Origin: Serpens sp035497915
GTDB lineage: Bacteria; Pseudomonadota; Gammaproteobacteria; Pseudomonadales; Pseudomonadaceae
Assembly (NCBI RefSeq): GCF_035497915.1
Contig: NZ_DATJCS010000045.1
Coordinates: 1 to 64,000 of the forward strand
Length of the DNA stretch: 64,000 nucleotides
Reading direction: 5' to 3'
Positions 1 through 7,822 of this stretch are shown here, piece by piece; the stretch's first letter is position 1, and each line of letters starts with the position of its first letter. The notes under the pieces are model-generated. The model saw only the letters and a program-made list of their open reading frames with translations, was not told the origin of the DNA and did not search any database. The position numbers and the translations under genes were made by a program.

Positions 1-1
1 C

Positions 2-127
2 CGCCAGGAAATCGGCCGCATCGTCGGTTGCTCCCGGGAGATGGTCGGTCGCGTGCTCAAGTCCCTCGAGGAACAGGGCCTGGTGAACGTGAAAGGCAAG
101 ACCATGGTGGTGTTCGGCACCCGCTGA
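2..127 (+). CDS. vfr: Vfr/CRP-family cAMP-responsive regulator, C-terminal end (partial)
   Basis: Only the last 41 residues are in the window; the gene enters from the left edge. The reading frame ending in TGA at 125-127 contains RQEIGRIVGCSREMVGRVLK, the recognition helix of a CRP-type winged helix-turn-helix, followed by the terminal wing LVNVKGKTMVVFGTR. In Pseudomonas the CRP homologue next to trpC is Vfr, a global regulator of virulence genes, so the neighbourhood supports the name. It converges on trpC, and the two share a bidirectional terminator. Confidence 0.85.
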   Translation, partial: RQEIGRIVGCSREMVGRVLKSLEEQGLVNVKGKTMVVFGTR

Positions 128-136
128 AGCCCGCCC

Positions 137-170
137 AATAAAAAACCGGCCTCAGGGCCGGTTTTTTATT
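137..170. terminator. Bidirectional intrinsic terminator between vfr and trpC
   Basis: Arms AACCGGCC and GGCCGGTT enclose a short TCAG loop. An A-run precedes and a T-run follows, so it can terminate transcription from both the vfr side and the trpC side. It lies exactly between the two convergent stop codons. Confidence 0.9.
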
Positions 171-179
171 GGGCGATGC

Positions 180-980
180 TCAGCGCTCGGGAAAGAACAG
201 GCGCTTGAGTTCGGCGCCCGGGTCCTCGGCGCGCATGAACGCCTCGCCGACCAGGAAGCCATACACCTCGTTGGCCTCCATGCGCTGCACGTCGGCGCGG
301 CTGAGAATGCCGCTCTCGGTGATCACCAGGCGATCGGCCGGCACTCGCTCCTTGAGCGCCAGCGTGGTGTCCAGGCTGACCTCGAAGGTGTGCAGGTTGC
401 GGTTGTTGATGCCCAGCAGCGGGGTATCCAGACGCAACGCACGTTCCAGCTCGACGCCGTCATGCACCTCGACCAGCACGTCCAGTCCCTGCGCCTTGGC
501 CACCGCCGCCAGTTCGGCCATCTGGCCGTCCTGCAGGTTGGCCACGATCAGCAGTACGCAGTCGGCGCCCAGCGCGCGGGCCTCGACGATCTGGTACGGA
601 TCGATCATGAAGTCCTTACGGATCACCGGCAGCGAACAGGCGGCACGCGCCTCTTGCAGATAGGTATCGCTGCCCTGGAAGAAATCGATGTCGGTCAGCA
701 CCGACAAGCAGGCGGCACCGCCGGCCTCGTAGCTGCGCGCGATCTCGGCGGGCACGAAGTGCGGGCGGATCACACCCTTGCTCGGCGAGGCCTTTTTCAC
801 CTCGGCAATCACCGCCGCCTCGCGACGCGCCGCGCGCGCCTGCAACGCACGGGCGAAACCGCGCGGCGCATCGGCCTGCTTCGCCAGCCGCTCCAGTTCG
901 TCGAGGCCGACACGGCCACGGCGCTCGGCAACTTCCTCGGCCTTGCGGGCGATGATCCGCTCCAGCACGCTCAGGCTCAT
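180..980 (-). CDS. trpC: Indole-3-glycerol phosphate synthase
   Basis: Catalyses ring closure of carboxyphenylamino-deoxyribulose phosphate to indole-3-glycerol phosphate in tryptophan synthesis (cytoplasmic TIM barrel). The 266-residue protein starts MSLSVLERIIARKAEEVAER. It shows family motifs including VIAEVKKASPSKGVIR, DFFQGS, RKDFMIDPYQ, LLGINNRNLHTFEV and ITESGI. The frame stays open far upstream, but the start at 978-980 is preferred because it matches the family N-terminus and overlaps the trpD stop by four bases (ATGA), implying translational coupling. Last gene of the trpE-G-D-C group. Confidence 0.96.
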   Translation of the reverse strand: MSLSVLERIIARKAEEVAERRGRVGLDELERLAKQADAPRGFARALQARAARREAAVIAEVKKASPSKGVIRPHFVPAEIARSYEAGGAACLSVLTDIDFFQGSDTYLQEARAACSLPVIRKDFMIDPYQIVEARALGADCVLLIVANLQDGQMAELAAVAKAQGLDVLVEVHDGVELERALRLDTPLLGINNRNLHTFEVSLDTTLALKERVPADRLVITESGILSRADVQRMEANEVYGFLVGEAFMRAEDPGAELKRLFFPER

Positions 981-2023
981 TGCACAGCCTCCTGGCGGAA
1001 CACGGCGGTGAAGGACACCAGCTCCTGCAGCTTGTCCAGGGCCAGGCCGCTGTACAGCGCATCGTGGGCCATATGGATGCCATCCTTCAGCGTGCCGGCC
1101 ACACCGGCGACATACAGCGCCGCACCGGCGTTGAGCACGATCATGTCCGCGGCCTTCTGACCGTTCTCGGTCTTGCGCCGGCCCAGCGCGTCGGTGATCA
1201 GCGCCAGCGATTCCTGGGCATCGTTGACGGTCAGGCCGATCAGGCTCTGGCTCTTGATGCCGAAGTCCTCCGGCAGGATGTCGTACTCGCGGATTTCCCC
1301 GTTGCGCAGCTCGGCCACGTGGGTCGGCGCGGCCAGACTGATCTCGTCCATGCCGTCCTTGGAATGCACCACCATCACGTGCTCGCTGCCCAGCCGGCGC
1401 AGCACCTCGGCCATGTGCCGGCACAGTTCCTTACTGAACACGCCCAGCACCTGGCGTTTGACGCCCGCCGGGTTGGACATCGGCCCGAGGATGTTGAACA
1501 GCGTGCGCAGACCGAGCTCGCGGCGGGCATTGCCGGCATGGCGCATGGCGCCGTGGTGCGCCGGGGCGAACATGAAGCCCACGCCCACGGTGTCGACGCA
1601 GCGCGCTACTTCCTCGGGCTTGAGATCCAGGTACACGCCGGCGGCCTCCAGCAGGTCGGCGCTGCCGCTCTTGCCAGACACCGCGCGGTTGCCGTGCTTG
1701 GCCACCTTGCCACCCGCCGCCGCCACCACGAACGAGGCCGCGCTGGAGACGTTGAAGATGTTCATGCCGTCGCCGCCGGTGCCGCAGTTGTCCACCAGGT
1801 TGGCGCCCGGCACGTTGACCGGTGTGGCCAGCTCGCGCATCACCTGCACGGCGCCGACGATCTCGTCGATGCTCTCGCTCTTCATGCGCAGGCCCATCAG
1901 GAAGGCGCCGATCTGCGCGTCGGTGCACTGGCCGGTCATGATCTGGCGCATCACGTCCTGCATTTCCTCGGTGCTCAGGTCCAGGTGGTTGACCACCCGG
2001 TTGAGGGCTTCCCTGATGTTCAT
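977..2023 (-). CDS. trpD: Anthranilate phosphoribosyltransferase
   Basis: Transfers phosphoribosyl from PRPP to anthranilate, the second committed step of tryptophan synthesis. The 348-residue protein starts MNIREALNRVVNHLDLS. It carries the glycine-rich PRPP motif DNCGTGGDG, KHGNRAVSGKSGSADLLEA, and the loop NPAGVKRQVLGVF. The start codon overlaps the trpG stop by four bases and the stop overlaps the trpC start the same way, so G, D and C form a tightly coupled unit. Length is normal for the family. Confidence 0.97.
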   Translation of the reverse strand: MNIREALNRVVNHLDLSTEEMQDVMRQIMTGQCTDAQIGAFLMGLRMKSESIDEIVGAVQVMRELATPVNVPGANLVDNCGTGGDGMNIFNVSSAASFVVAAAGGKVAKHGNRAVSGKSGSADLLEAAGVYLDLKPEEVARCVDTVGVGFMFAPAHHGAMRHAGNARRELGLRTLFNILGPMSNPAGVKRQVLGVFSKELCRHMAEVLRRLGSEHVMVVHSKDGMDEISLAAPTHVAELRNGEIREYDILPEDFGIKSQSLIGLTVNDAQESLALITDALGRRKTENGQKAADMIVLNAGAALYVAGVAGTLKDGIHMAHDALYSGLALDKLQELVSFTAVFRQEAVQ

Positions 2024-2616
2024 TGGCGCACGCCTCCGGACTGTTTCAGAAAGTTGGCAAAGAGCTCGTGGCCCTGTTCGGTGAGGATGGATTCCGGATG
2101 GAACTGCACGCCCTCGATGTTCAGGGTCTTGTGGCGCAGGCCCATGATCTCGTCGACGCCACCGTCGTCGCGACGGGTCCAGGCGGTGATCTCCAGGCAG
2201 TCGGGCAACGTGTCCCGCTCGACCACCAGCGAGTGATAGCGGGTCACGGTCAGCGGATTGCTCAGCCCGGCGAACACGCCCTGGTCTGCGTGGAACACCG
2301 GACTGGTCTTGCCGTGCATGGCCACCCGCGCGCGCACCACCTTGCCGCCGAACGCCTGGCCGATGCTCTGGTGGCCCAGACATACGCCGAGGATCGGCAG
2401 CTTGCCGGCGAAGTGCAGGATCGCCTCGATGGATACACCCGCCTCGGTCGGCGTGCAGGGCCCCGGCGAGACCACGATGCGCTCGGGCTTGAGCGCATCG
2501 ATCTGCGCGACGGTCAGCTCGTCGTTGCGGATCACGTGGACATCGGCACCCAGTTCGCCCAGGTACTGCACCACGTTGTAGGTGAAGGAGTCGTAGTTAT
2601 CGATCATCAACAGCAT
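2020..2616 (-). CDS. trpG: Anthranilate synthase component II (glutamine amidotransferase)
   Basis: Supplies ammonia from glutamine to TrpE for anthranilate formation. The 198-residue protein starts MLLMIDNYDSFTYNVVQYLG. It has the class I amidotransferase nucleophile motif GVCLGHQSIGQAFGG and the catalytic His-x-Glu in QFHPESI near the C-terminus. Only three bases separate it from the trpE stop codon. In P. aeruginosa PAO1 the R/F-pyocin cluster sits between trpE and trpG; here nothing does. Confidence 0.96.
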   Translation of the reverse strand: MLLMIDNYDSFTYNVVQYLGELGADVHVIRNDELTVAQIDALKPERIVVSPGPCTPTEAGVSIEAILHFAGKLPILGVCLGHQSIGQAFGGKVVRARVAMHGKTSPVFHADQGVFAGLSNPLTVTRYHSLVVERDTLPDCLEITAWTRRDDGGVDEIMGLRHKTLNIEGVQFHPESILTEQGHELFANFLKQSGGVRQ

Positions 2617-2619
2617 GGC

Positions 2620-4104
2620 TCACGCTCCTTCCACGTCGGACGAGGCCAGCGCCACCGCACGGAACATGGCGCGGCGCTTGTTCAGGGTTTCTTCCCACTC
2701 CAGCGCGGGCACCGAGTCGGCGACGATGCCGGCGCCGGCCTGCACATGCAGCTCGCCGTCCCTGATCACCGCGGTGCGGATGGCGATGGCGGTGTCCATG
2801 TTGCCGTTCCACGCCAGGTAGCCCACCGCACCGCCGTAGATGCCGCGCTTGACCGGCTCCAGTTCGTCGATGATTTCCATGGCGCGCACCTTCGGCGCCC
2901 CGGACAGGGTGCCGGCCGGCAGGATCGCACGCAGCGCGTCCATGGCCGAGAGCCCGGGCTTCAGCTGGCCGGTGACGTTGGAAACAATGTGCATCACGTT
3001 GGAATAACGCTCGATCACCATCTTCTCGGTGACCTTCACCGAGCCGGTATTTGATACCCGACCCACATCGTTACGACCCAGGTCGATCAGCATCAGGTGT
3101 TCGGCCAGCTCCTTGGCGTCGGACAGCAGGTCCTGCTCCAGGGCGCGGTCCGCTTCTTCGGTCGCACCGCGCGGACGGGTGCCGGCGATCGGGCGCACGG
3201 TGACCTCGCCATCCTCGACACGCACCAGCACCTCCGGCGAGGAGCCGACCACGTGGAAGTCGCCGAAGTTGAAGAAGTACATGTAGGGGGTGGGGTTGAA
3301 GCAGCGCAGCGCGCGGTAGAGATCGATGGGCGCGGCCTGGAAGGGAATCGACATGCGCTGGGAAATCACCACCTGCATGCAGTCCCCGGCCAGGATGTAC
3401 TCCTTGATCTGCCGTACCGCCTGCTCGAAGGCCTCCTGGCTGAAGCTGGAGCGGAAGGCCGGCTCCGGCCCGCCAGCCTTGGCGAAGTCCAGCCCCAGGC
3501 GCGGCGTGATCGGCTGACGCAGCCGTTCGCGCAGGGCCTGCAGCCGCTCCATGCCGGCGTCATAGGCGTCCGCCTGCGCCGGGTCGACCAACACGATGCA
3601 GTGCAGCTTGCCGGCCAGGTTGTCGAACACCACCACCGAATCGGACACCATCAGCAGGATGTCCGGAGTGCCCAGCGGATCGGGATTCGGGCACTGCGCG
3701 AGCTTGCGCTCCACATAGCGCACGCTGTCGTAGCCGAAGTAGCCGACCAGCCCACCATCGAAACGCGGCAGGCCGGGCAGGGTCGGCACGCGATAGCGCG
3801 CCTTGAACTGCTCGACGAAGCTCAGCGGATCCTCGACCTCGGCTTCCTCGACCAGCGCGCCGTTGTCGTGTACCTGCACCTGGTGGCCATGCACGCGCAG
3901 CACGGTGCGGCTGTACAGGCCGATGATGGAGTAACGGCCCCACTTCTCGCCGCCCTGCACGGATTCGAGCAGGTAGGTGTGCGGCTGGTCAGCCAGCTTG
4001 AGGTAAAGGGAAAGCGGGGTATCGAAATCGGCCAGCGTCTCGAACGCCAGCGGGATGCGGTTGTAGCCGTCGGCGGCCAAACGCAGGAATTCTTCGCGGG
4101 TCAT
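2620..4104 (-). CDS. trpE: Anthranilate synthase component I
   Basis: Converts chorismate plus ammonia to anthranilate and is normally the feedback-inhibited enzyme of the pathway. The protein (494 residues from MTREEFLRLAADGYNRIPL) carries the LLES tryptophan-binding motif near the N-terminus. The chorismate-binding half has PTPYMYFFNFGDFHVVGSSP, RPIAGTRPRGATEEAD, LIDLGRNDVGRV and GTLSGAPKVRAMEIIDELEP. The frame is open 14 codons further upstream, but the start at 4102-4104 has a GAGG ribosome site at good spacing and matches Pseudomonas TrpE. A Trp-codon leader peptide lies about 70 bases upstream. Confidence 0.96.
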   Translation of the reverse strand: MTREEFLRLAADGYNRIPLAFETLADFDTPLSLYLKLADQPHTYLLESVQGGEKWGRYSIIGLYSRTVLRVHGHQVQVHDNGALVEEAEVEDPLSFVEQFKARYRVPTLPGLPRFDGGLVGYFGYDSVRYVERKLAQCPNPDPLGTPDILLMVSDSVVVFDNLAGKLHCIVLVDPAQADAYDAGMERLQALRERLRQPITPRLGLDFAKAGGPEPAFRSSFSQEAFEQAVRQIKEYILAGDCMQVVISQRMSIPFQAAPIDLYRALRCFNPTPYMYFFNFGDFHVVGSSPEVLVRVEDGEVTVRPIAGTRPRGATEEADRALEQDLLSDAKELAEHLMLIDLGRNDVGRVSNTGSVKVTEKMVIERYSNVMHIVSNVTGQLKPGLSAMDALRAILPAGTLSGAPKVRAMEIIDELEPVKRGIYGGAVGYLAWNGNMDTAIAIRTAVIRDGELHVQAGAGIVADSVPALEWEETLNKRRAMFRAVALASSDVEGA

Positions 4105-4126
4105 GTCAGCCTCGTGGTCGGAGGGG

Positions 4127-4165
4127 CAAAACAAAAGGTCGGGCAAACGGGCCGGCGTGGCCGGC
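4127..4165 (-). promoter_or_regulatory. Candidate attenuator hairpin and T-rich tract upstream of trpE
   Basis: Read on the minus strand, just after the leader-peptide stop, GCCGGC-CAC-GCCGGC forms a GC-rich hairpin (4151-4165). About a dozen bases later comes CCTTTTGTTTTG (4127-4138). The gap makes it a non-canonical terminator, so the true attenuator may use a longer pairing with the Trp-codon region. Placement between the leader peptide and trpE is what attenuation predicts. Confidence 0.45.
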
Positions 4166-4174
4166 AGGCGAAAG

Positions 4175-4243
4175 TCAGGCGCGCCAGCGCCAACGGGCCA
4201 GGGCCTTGAGAACTTTCATCCACTGTTTGCGGGTGACCACCAC
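4175..4243 (-). CDS. trpL: Putative trp leader peptide (attenuator peptide) upstream of trpE
   Basis: A 22-codon reading frame starting at GTG (4241-4243) ends in KALARWRWRA and stop TGA. It contains three tryptophans (one mid-peptide, two in the WRW near the end), against about one in a hundred in average proteins. A GGAAGAG ribosome site sits eight bases before the GTG; an internal ATG at 4219 gives a 14-residue alternative with two Trp codons. It lies between gph and trpE on the same strand. Attenuation of trpE has been reported in Pseudomonas, which fits. A hairpin and a T-rich stretch follow before trpE. Confidence 0.75.
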   Translation of the reverse strand: MVVTRKQWMKVLKALARWRWRA

Positions 4244-4283
4244 GATCTGATCTCTTCCAGGGGGTGATACGGTGCCGGCCACA

Positions 4284-4985
4284 CTAGCGCAGCCCCGCGA
4301 CGCTGGCAACCAGCAGGCGCAGATCATCGAGAACCCGGTCGGGCGACTCCTCGGCGATGGGCCGGCCGTGGTTGTAACCGTAGCTCAGGGCCACGCAGCG
4401 CACACCGGCGGCGCGGGCGGCCAGCACATCGTTGCGCGAATCGCCGATGAACAGGGCGTCGGCGGGCGACACCCCAGCCTTGTCCATCACCCAGCACAGC
4501 GCGGCCGGATCGGGCTTCTGCACGGGCAGCGTGTCGCCGCCCACTGTCCAGCGAAAGTGCTGCGCCAGGCCCTTCTCTTCCAGCAGCGGGGCGACAAACC
4601 GGCTCGGCTTGTTGGTGATCACGGCCAGCGGGATGTCATGGGCGGTCAGCCACCCCAGGCACTCCGGCACGCCGGGGTAGACGCGGGTCAGCGCATGGCT
4701 GCCGGCGTAGGCCTCGGTGAACAGGGTCAGCGCCGCCTCGGCCTCCTCGTCGGACACCTGAGTGTGGTCCAGCTGCCCGGCCAGCGCGCGGCGCACCAGC
4801 ACCGGCGCGCCGTTGCCGACCCAGTCACGCACCTTTTCGATGCCGGCCGGAGCCCGGCCCAGCTGGCGCAGCATGCTGTCCACGGCGGCGGTCAGGTCCG
4901 GCACGGAATCCACCAGGGTACCGTCCAGATCGAACATCACCAGGCGCGGCAGTCGGCCGCCGAACAGCGCTTCCAGCAGGGTCAT
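4284..4985 (-). CDS. gph: Phosphoglycolate phosphatase
   Basis: HAD-superfamily hydrolase that removes 2-phosphoglycolate, a by-product of oxidative DNA end repair. The 233-residue protein has the HAD nucleophile motif LVMFDLDGTLVDS near the N-terminus, VITNKPSRFV as motif II, and FIGDSRNDVLAARAAG as the acidic motif. It starts four bases inside the rpe stop, so rpe-gph are translationally coupled. In PAO1 rpe-gph-trpE have the same order. It is shorter than some annotated homologues, but all motifs are present. Confidence 0.93.
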   Translation of the reverse strand: MTLLEALFGGRLPRLVMFDLDGTLVDSVPDLTAAVDSMLRQLGRAPAGIEKVRDWVGNGAPVLVRRALAGQLDHTQVSDEEAEAALTLFTEAYAGSHALTRVYPGVPECLGWLTAHDIPLAVITNKPSRFVAPLLEEKGLAQHFRWTVGGDTLPVQKPDPAALCWVMDKAGVSPADALFIGDSRNDVLAARAAGVRCVALSYGYNHGRPIAEESPDRVLDDLRLLVASVAGLR

Positions 4986-5656
4986 CGCGCGACCTGCGCC
5001 AGCTCAGCGCGCATGGCGTCGATCACCGCCTTGTAGTCGGGCTGGTTGAAGATCGCCGAGCCGGCCACAAAGGTATCCGCACCGGCCTCGGCAATGGCGC
5101 GAATGTTCTGCACGTTGACGCCGCCGTCGATCTCCAGACGAATGTCGCGACCGCTGGCGTCGATCAGCGCGCGGGCCTCGCGCAGCTTGTCCAGGGTGCC
5201 GGGGATGAACTTCTGGCCGCCGAAGCCGGGGTTCACGCTCATCAGCAGGATCATGTCGACCTTGTCCATCACGTACTTCAGGCAGTCCAGCGGGGTGGCC
5301 GGGTTGAACACCAGGCCGGCCTTGGCGCCGCCGCTCCTGATCAGCTGCAGGGAGCGGTCGATGTGCTCGGACGCCTCCGGGTGGAAGGTGATGTAGCTGG
5401 CGCCGGCCTCGAGGAAGTCGCCGATCAGGCGGTCCACCGGCTTGACCATCAGGTGCGCGTCGATGGGCGCGGTGATGCCGTACTTGCGCAGCGCGCTGCA
5501 GACCATCGGGCCGATGGTCAGGTTGGGCACGTAGTGGTTGTCCATCACGTCGAAGTGCACGATGTCGGCGCCGGCGGCGAGCACCTTGTCCACCTCTTCG
5601 CCGAGGCGGGCGAAGTCGGCGGAGAGAATCGACGGAGCGATGGCGAAGGGTTGCAT
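4982..5656 (-). CDS. rpe: Ribulose-phosphate 3-epimerase
   Basis: Interconverts ribulose-5-phosphate and xylulose-5-phosphate in the pentose phosphate pathway. The 224-residue TIM barrel starts MQPFAIAPSILSADFARLGEE. It contains the metal-ligand strands FDVMDNHYVPNLTIGP and IDAHLMV, plus MSVNPGFGGQKFIP, EIDGGVN and ADTFVAGSAIF. The frame is open upstream, but the start at 5654-5656 fits the universal N-terminus. It is first in the run rpe-gph-trpE-G-D-C. Confidence 0.96.
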   Translation of the reverse strand: MQPFAIAPSILSADFARLGEEVDKVLAAGADIVHFDVMDNHYVPNLTIGPMVCSALRKYGITAPIDAHLMVKPVDRLIGDFLEAGASYITFHPEASEHIDRSLQLIRSGGAKAGLVFNPATPLDCLKYVMDKVDMILLMSVNPGFGGQKFIPGTLDKLREARALIDASGRDIRLEIDGGVNVQNIRAIAEAGADTFVAGSAIFNQPDYKAVIDAMRAELAQVAR

Positions 5657-5800
5657 GGGGCGGACCTCGGCAGGGCAATTCCGGAAAAGCGCGCATTGTA
5701 CTCCCGCCGGCGCGCTTGCGCTGTTCACCGGCGGCTTGCCTGACAAGCCGGCAATTGCCCTTTAGACTCCCCGCGTCTCCCTCATCGCCGGTTCGTTGCC

Positions 5801-6874
5801 ATGCTGCGCCACTCCGCCGTCCTGCTCTCTCCCCTGACTCTGGCCCTGTTGCTACACGGCCTGCCGGCCCAGGCCGAAGACGCTGGCGGCGAAGATACCC
5901 CTGCGACCGTAATCAGCGAGCCGGCGCCGCGCCCGGTGCCGCCCCGACCGATGCTGGAAAGCCGCAGCGAGTCGCACCAGCAGGCGTTGCAGCGCCAGCT
6001 GCCGGCGCGCCAGCAACTTACCCTCGACGGCGGCGCCGATCCGTTCCTGTCCCTGTGGCTGCCGGCCAACCAGGCGCAGCCCGCCGGGCTGGTGATCCTG
6101 CTGCCGGGCGAGGGCGAAACCGCGGACTGGCCCACCGCCATCGGCCCGCTGCGCCGTCAGTTGCCGGATATCGGCTGGAGCACCCTGAGCCTGACCCTGC
6201 CGGACGGCCCCAATGCCGGCGTTAAGGCACGCAAGGGCCAGCCGGTGACCGTGGTGCTGGAGGGCGTCGAGAAGCTGGAAGCGCCGGAGGCCACTGAAAC
6301 CCCGGAAACACAGGTCGAGCCAACGGCCGAAACGGCCAGCGCCGAGCAGGCAGCCACGCCCCCGACAGCGGCGACCGAAGCCATTCCGGAAGTGATCAGT
6401 GCCCTCGCTCCGCTGGACGATCTGGCTCCGGCGGAACCGAATCACGCCCAGCGTGTGCAGGCGCGCCTGCGCGCCGCGCTGGAGTTTGCGCGGCAGCAGC
6501 AGCCGCGCACGCTGGTCCTGCTCGGCCATGGCACAGGGGCCTACTGGGCCGCGCGCTTCCTTCAGGAGCAGCAGCCGGGCGAGGTGGCGCAGCTGGTGAT
6601 CGTCTCCCCGCGCGAGCCCGGGGATGCCGAGGCCGGACTCGACGAGCTGCTGCCGCAGCTGCACCTGGCGACCGCCGACTTCTATTACCGCGACCAGGCG
6701 AGCCAGCAGGCCGCCGCCCGCGAACGCCTGAATGCCGGCAAGCGCCAGCAGCACCCCGCCTATATGCAGATCGGTTTGCAGAGCCTGCCGAGCGATGCCC
6801 GCGCCGAACAGGAGCAGCTGGTACGCCGCGTGCGTGGTTGGCTGGAATTGGAAGCGCGCTCGGCGCAGCGCTAA
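5801..6874 (+). CDS. DUF3530 family secreted protein with alpha/beta-hydrolase-like fold
   Basis: Begins with a signal peptide (MLRHSAVLLSPLTLALLLHGLPAQA, mature from about residue 26), so probably periplasmic. Residues 70-130 contain PAGLVILLPGEGETADWP, typical of the DUF3530 family as I recall it. A low-complexity Pro/Thr/Ala/Glu stretch follows (about 150-205). Then comes LVLLGHGTGAYWAARFL, where a hydrolase nucleophile elbow would lie; it reads G-H-G-T-G with no serine. Catalytic activity is therefore doubtful. Divergent from rpe; a weak -10-like TTTAGACT precedes it. Confidence 0.8.
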   Translation: MLRHSAVLLSPLTLALLLHGLPAQAEDAGGEDTPATVISEPAPRPVPPRPMLESRSESHQQALQRQLPARQQLTLDGGADPFLSLWLPANQAQPAGLVILLPGEGETADWPTAIGPLRRQLPDIGWSTLSLTLPDGPNAGVKARKGQPVTVVLEGVEKLEAPEATETPETQVEPTAETASAEQAATPPTAATEAIPEVISALAPLDDLAPAEPNHAQRVQARLRAALEFARQQQPRTLVLLGHGTGAYWAARFLQEQQPGEVAQLVIVSPREPGDAEAGLDELLPQLHLATADFYYRDQASQQAAARERLNAGKRQQHPAYMQIGLQSLPSDARAEQEQLVRRVRGWLELEARSAQR

Positions 6875-6900
6875 GACTTCTGCGCGACCCGGTCGCCGCC

Positions 6901-6984
6901 GGCCGGCGTAAAGCCGGCCCTACAGGCCAAGCGCAACTGTGGAGATGCCAGGCCTTGGTGGGGCCGGCTTTACGCCGGCCGACA
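6901..6984. repeat. Inverted pair of REP-like palindromes
   Basis: Two copies of a GC-rich palindrome of the form GGCCGGCGTAAAGCCGGCCC followed by TACAG or preceded by GGGG lie in opposite orientation (6901-6925 and 6960-6984). The same unit recurs near 13.7, 24.3, 59.8 and 61.1 kb. They fill the gap between two convergent genes, as REP/BIME elements usually do. Confidence 0.85.
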
Positions 6985-7031
6985 GAGCCTCGGCCGGCTC
7001 CGATATTCGCTTACACACGCAACCCGCGCGG

Positions 7032-7820
7032 TCAGAACCCGTGGCGCTCGCGCACCAGCGTATAGGCGCTGTGCAGTTCGCGAGTCTTCTCGGTCGCCTC
7101 GCGCACCGCGTCGGTGCTGGCGCCGGCGCCGGCCAGCTTGTCCGGGTGGTACTGACTGAGCAGGCGACGATAGGCGCGCTTGATCTCTACCGACTCGGAG
7201 GTTTCCCGCACGCCGAGCAGCTGCAGGGCTTCCTCGTAAGGATTGCGCGCGCGCGGCGCCACCGACGATTCACGTGCCTTGCCAGGGTTGTGCTGGCTGG
7301 CGGTCGGCTGCAGATCCAGCACCTCGCCCGGCGTGCAGCCGGCCCAGCGACCCCAGAGCAGGATCAGGTTGCGCTTGCGCTCGCTGATCTGCGGCTCGGC
7401 GGCTGCCAGCCGCCAGCAGCTAGAGAGCACACTGCGAACCTTCTCGGGCCGCTTGCGCAGCCGACGCAGCGGCAACAACAGGCCATCATCGCCCGTCTTG
7501 CCCCGATTGAAAGCTTCGATGGCGCGGCGCTGCTGCTCGGTGTCCAGGCTAAGGCGGCGCATTTCCGCGCGGGTCTGGGCGATGTGCGTCTCCCGCACGC
7601 GCCCGTCGCACTTGGCCAGACGCCCGAGCAGGATGAACAGCAGGTCGTTGTCGTCCAGCTCGCCGCCGCTCCAGCCCAGGCGCTGGATCAGTCCCTTCCA
7701 GGAACGGATCTGCAGACGCCGGTCCAGGCTGTGGCCGAGCACGCCACCCAGGAGCGCGCCGGGAATGCTCGCAATCGCCAGGCCGGCGGCTGCGCCCAAC
7801 AGGGTGACAGGCCAACGCAT
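7032..7820 (-). CDS. djlA: TerB-like/DnaJ-domain co-chaperone, DjlA-like
   Basis: The N-terminus is a short membrane anchor rich in Ala/Gly (LLGAAAGLAIASIPGALLGGVLG). The middle (about 55-150) is an acidic-helix TerB-like region. The C-terminal about 70 residues are a J domain with the HPD motif in YRRLLSQYHPDKLAGAG. Such proteins tether DnaK to the inner membrane. A TTG at 7824-7826 is an alternative start overlapping the murU stop; the ATG at 7818-7820 is chosen for better spacing from AGGAG (7831-7835). Function beyond DnaK stimulation is inference. Confidence 0.82.
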   Translation of the reverse strand: MRWPVTLLGAAAGLAIASIPGALLGGVLGHSLDRRLQIRSWKGLIQRLGWSGGELDDNDLLFILLGRLAKCDGRVRETHIAQTRAEMRRLSLDTEQQRRAIEAFNRGKTGDDGLLLPLRRLRKRPEKVRSVLSSCWRLAAAEPQISERKRNLILLWGRWAGCTPGEVLDLQPTASQHNPGKARESSVAPRARNPYEEALQLLGVRETSESVEIKRAYRRLLSQYHPDKLAGAGASTDAVREATEKTRELHSAYTLVRERHGF

Positions 7821-7822
7821 GT

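Noticed and set aside
6533..6560. Serine-hydrolase active site in the DUF3530 protein
   Set aside because: The expected G-x-S-x-G elbow reads G-H-G-T-G; without the serine I do not claim enzymatic activity.
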